From contig CANMVS010000004.1 in the NCBI GenBank assembly GCA_947501445.1, positions 310,001 to 374,000 of the forward strand: a stretch of DNA of 64,000 nucleotides, given 5' to 3'. Below are positions 63,042 through 64,000 of the stretch, in pieces; position 1 is the first letter of the stretch; every line of letters begins with the position of its first letter. Origin of the DNA: an uncultured Rhizobiaceae group bacterium. GTDB taxonomy: Bacteria; Pseudomonadota; Alphaproteobacteria; Rhizobiales; Rhizobiaceae. A program made the translations under genes and the position numbers. The notes beneath the pieces are model-generated. The model saw nothing but the letters and a program-made list of their open reading frames with translations, ran no database searches and was not told where the DNA came from.

Positions 63042-64000
63042 TAGTTTGGTATCAAGCCGGTAATGATCACTGGAAACAGAAACACCAGGACCAGCGTTAT
63101 CAGCTGGATCGCGACAAAGGGCGCGACGCCCCGGTAGATTTCCGTTGCTCTGATTTGTTTGCCCATGACGCCCTGCAGATAAAAAAGAGCAAAGCCGAAC
63201 GGCGGGGTTAAGAATGATGTTTGCAGATTGATTGCGACCAATACGCCGAACCAAACCACCAACTCGGTACCCACCAATCCGTTTCCAAAATCGAGTGTTG
63301 CTATGAGGGGTGCAAAAATCGGCAGTATGATCAGGGTGATTTCCAGCCAATCGAGGAAAAACCCCAGGATGAAAATCCCGCCCATGACCACAAACATGAT
63401 GGTCCAGGGTCCATCGCCAAAAAAAGAAGCTGCTGACAGGATCAGTTCGTCGCCACCAACCCGGCGAAACACGGCCGAAAAACAAACCGCGCCAACAAGA
63501 ACAGCAAAAACCATGCAAGAGGTCCGAACCGTTTCGCGTGCGGACTCCATCAACTTTGCAATAGAAAAGCGCCGGTAGATCATCGCGATGAAAATTGCAC
63601 CAAGTGCACCCAACCCGCTGGCCTCGGTTGGTGTAGCGAGACCGTTGATAATCGATCCCAGTACACAGATAACCAGCAAAATGAGCGGTCCAACGTCAAT
63701 GAGCGTGCGCCAGGCTGGTGGTGAAACATGACCGGCCATTTTTGGTAAACCAATCGTTCGATAACCCGCGTAAAGACCGTAAAGTATGAACATCAGCAAG
63801 CCAGGTCCGATTGCACCTGCAAACATGTCACCGACAGGCACCTGGAGCTGGTCACCAAGAATAATCAGCATAACCGATGGCGGTATCAGGATGGCAAGTG
63901 TGCCGGATGATGCAACCAGACCGGCAGCTGTTTGCCTGTCCAACCCGGCATCAACGAGCCTTGGCATTGCAATAAGTGCAAGCAGCACCACAGAGGCCCC
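63041..64000 (-). CDS. TRAP transporter large permease (DctM), 5' end outside window
   Basis: C-terminal 319 residues of the large TRAP permease subunit. Hydrophobic segments dominate; recognisable pieces are GTLAILIPPSVMLIILGDQLQVPVGDMF, GFFLDWLEITLIILPIF and TPPFGFALFYLQGV near the C-terminus, all hallmarks of DctM. The frame is open to the window edge, so the start and any DctQ gene lie beyond. The stop codon falls in a 99-bp repeat. Its product would work with the downstream DctP-type protein. Confidence 0.93.
   Translation of the reverse strand, partial: GASVVLLALIAMPRLVDAGLDRQTAAGLVASSGTLAILIPPSVMLIILGDQLQVPVGDMFAGAIGPGLLMFILYGLYAGYRTIGLPKMAGHVSPPAWRTLIDVGPLILLVICVLGSIINGLATPTEASGLGALGAIFIAMIYRRFSIAKLMESARETVRTSCMVFAVLVGAVCFSAVFRRVGGDELILSAASFFGDGPWTIMFVVMGGIFILGFFLDWLEITLIILPIFAPLIATLDFGNGLVGTELVVWFGVLVAINLQTSFLTPPFGFALFYLQGVMGKQIRATEIYRGVAPFVAIQLITLVLVFLFPVIITGLIPN

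Overview
The window looks like chromosomal DNA of an alphaproteobacterium, most likely a marine or host-associated member of the Hyphomicrobiales (Rhizobiales). The grounds are DnaE2 error-prone polymerase, GltBD, the PrkA-YeaH-SpoVR stress operon, a group III truncated haemoglobin beside an NsrR-like regulator, TRAP and BCCT transporters, many LysR/TetR regulators, moderate G+C, and a dispersed ~99-bp palindromic repeat that resembles in size and style the Bru-RS repeats of Brucella. No rRNA, prophage, transposase or CRISPR array was seen; one tRNA (Gly-GCC) is present. The genus cannot be fixed from the sequence.

Layout. 0-9.5 kb: the 3' part of dnaE2, a PLP decarboxylase with a DUF454 protein, a GDSL-type autotransporter esterase, an aldo/keto reductase, a DMT exporter and a nitroreductase. 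9.7-16.3 kb: a GMC oxidoreductase, a DUF2235 alpha/beta hydrolase, and a P3-type proton ATPase with a small membrane partner. 16.6-24.3 kb: a catabolic island made of a polyamine-type ABC transporter (four genes), a divergent LysR regulator, an M20 amidohydrolase and a pentein-fold amidinohydrolase. A degenerate second copy of the 5' end of the P-type ATPase gene lies on its far side, so the island is bracketed by diverged direct repeats. 24.6-32.3 kb: a YtcJ-like amidohydrolase, a multicopper oxidase, an autotransporter relic, a LysR/BCCT pair, a MerF-like protein and tRNA-Gly. 32.6-38.4 kb: a housekeeping cluster (ProX-type deacylase, thioredoxin/TPR protein, LON-domain protein, Trm112 protein) interrupted by an AraC regulator and an amidase. 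38.4-40.5 kb: two tandem hairpin-rich elements, then a TetR regulator and an AhpD-like protein sharing a promoter/operator module. 40.6-46 kb: LysE, a LuxR solo, a hemopexin-repeat secreted protein, a DHFR-like reductase and an ArsR-SRPBCC pair. 46.2-52.4 kb: gltBD. 52.9-54.4 kb: the NO-responsive haemoglobin/NsrR pair. 54.6-61 kb: an MFS transporter and prkA-yeaH-spoVR. 61-64 kb: a hydrolase and part of a TRAP transporter.

The most interesting non-genic signals are two. (1) A ~99-bp MITE-like repeat has at least nine (near) full-length copies and several half copies. It has imperfect terminal inverted repeats, often lies between TA dinucleotides, and supplies the stop codon of six different genes. 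(2) A tandem pair of ~330-bp units at 38.4-39.1 kb consists of about eight short hairpins; between the two copies, stems change by compensatory substitutions and loops change freely, which argues for selection on folded structure.
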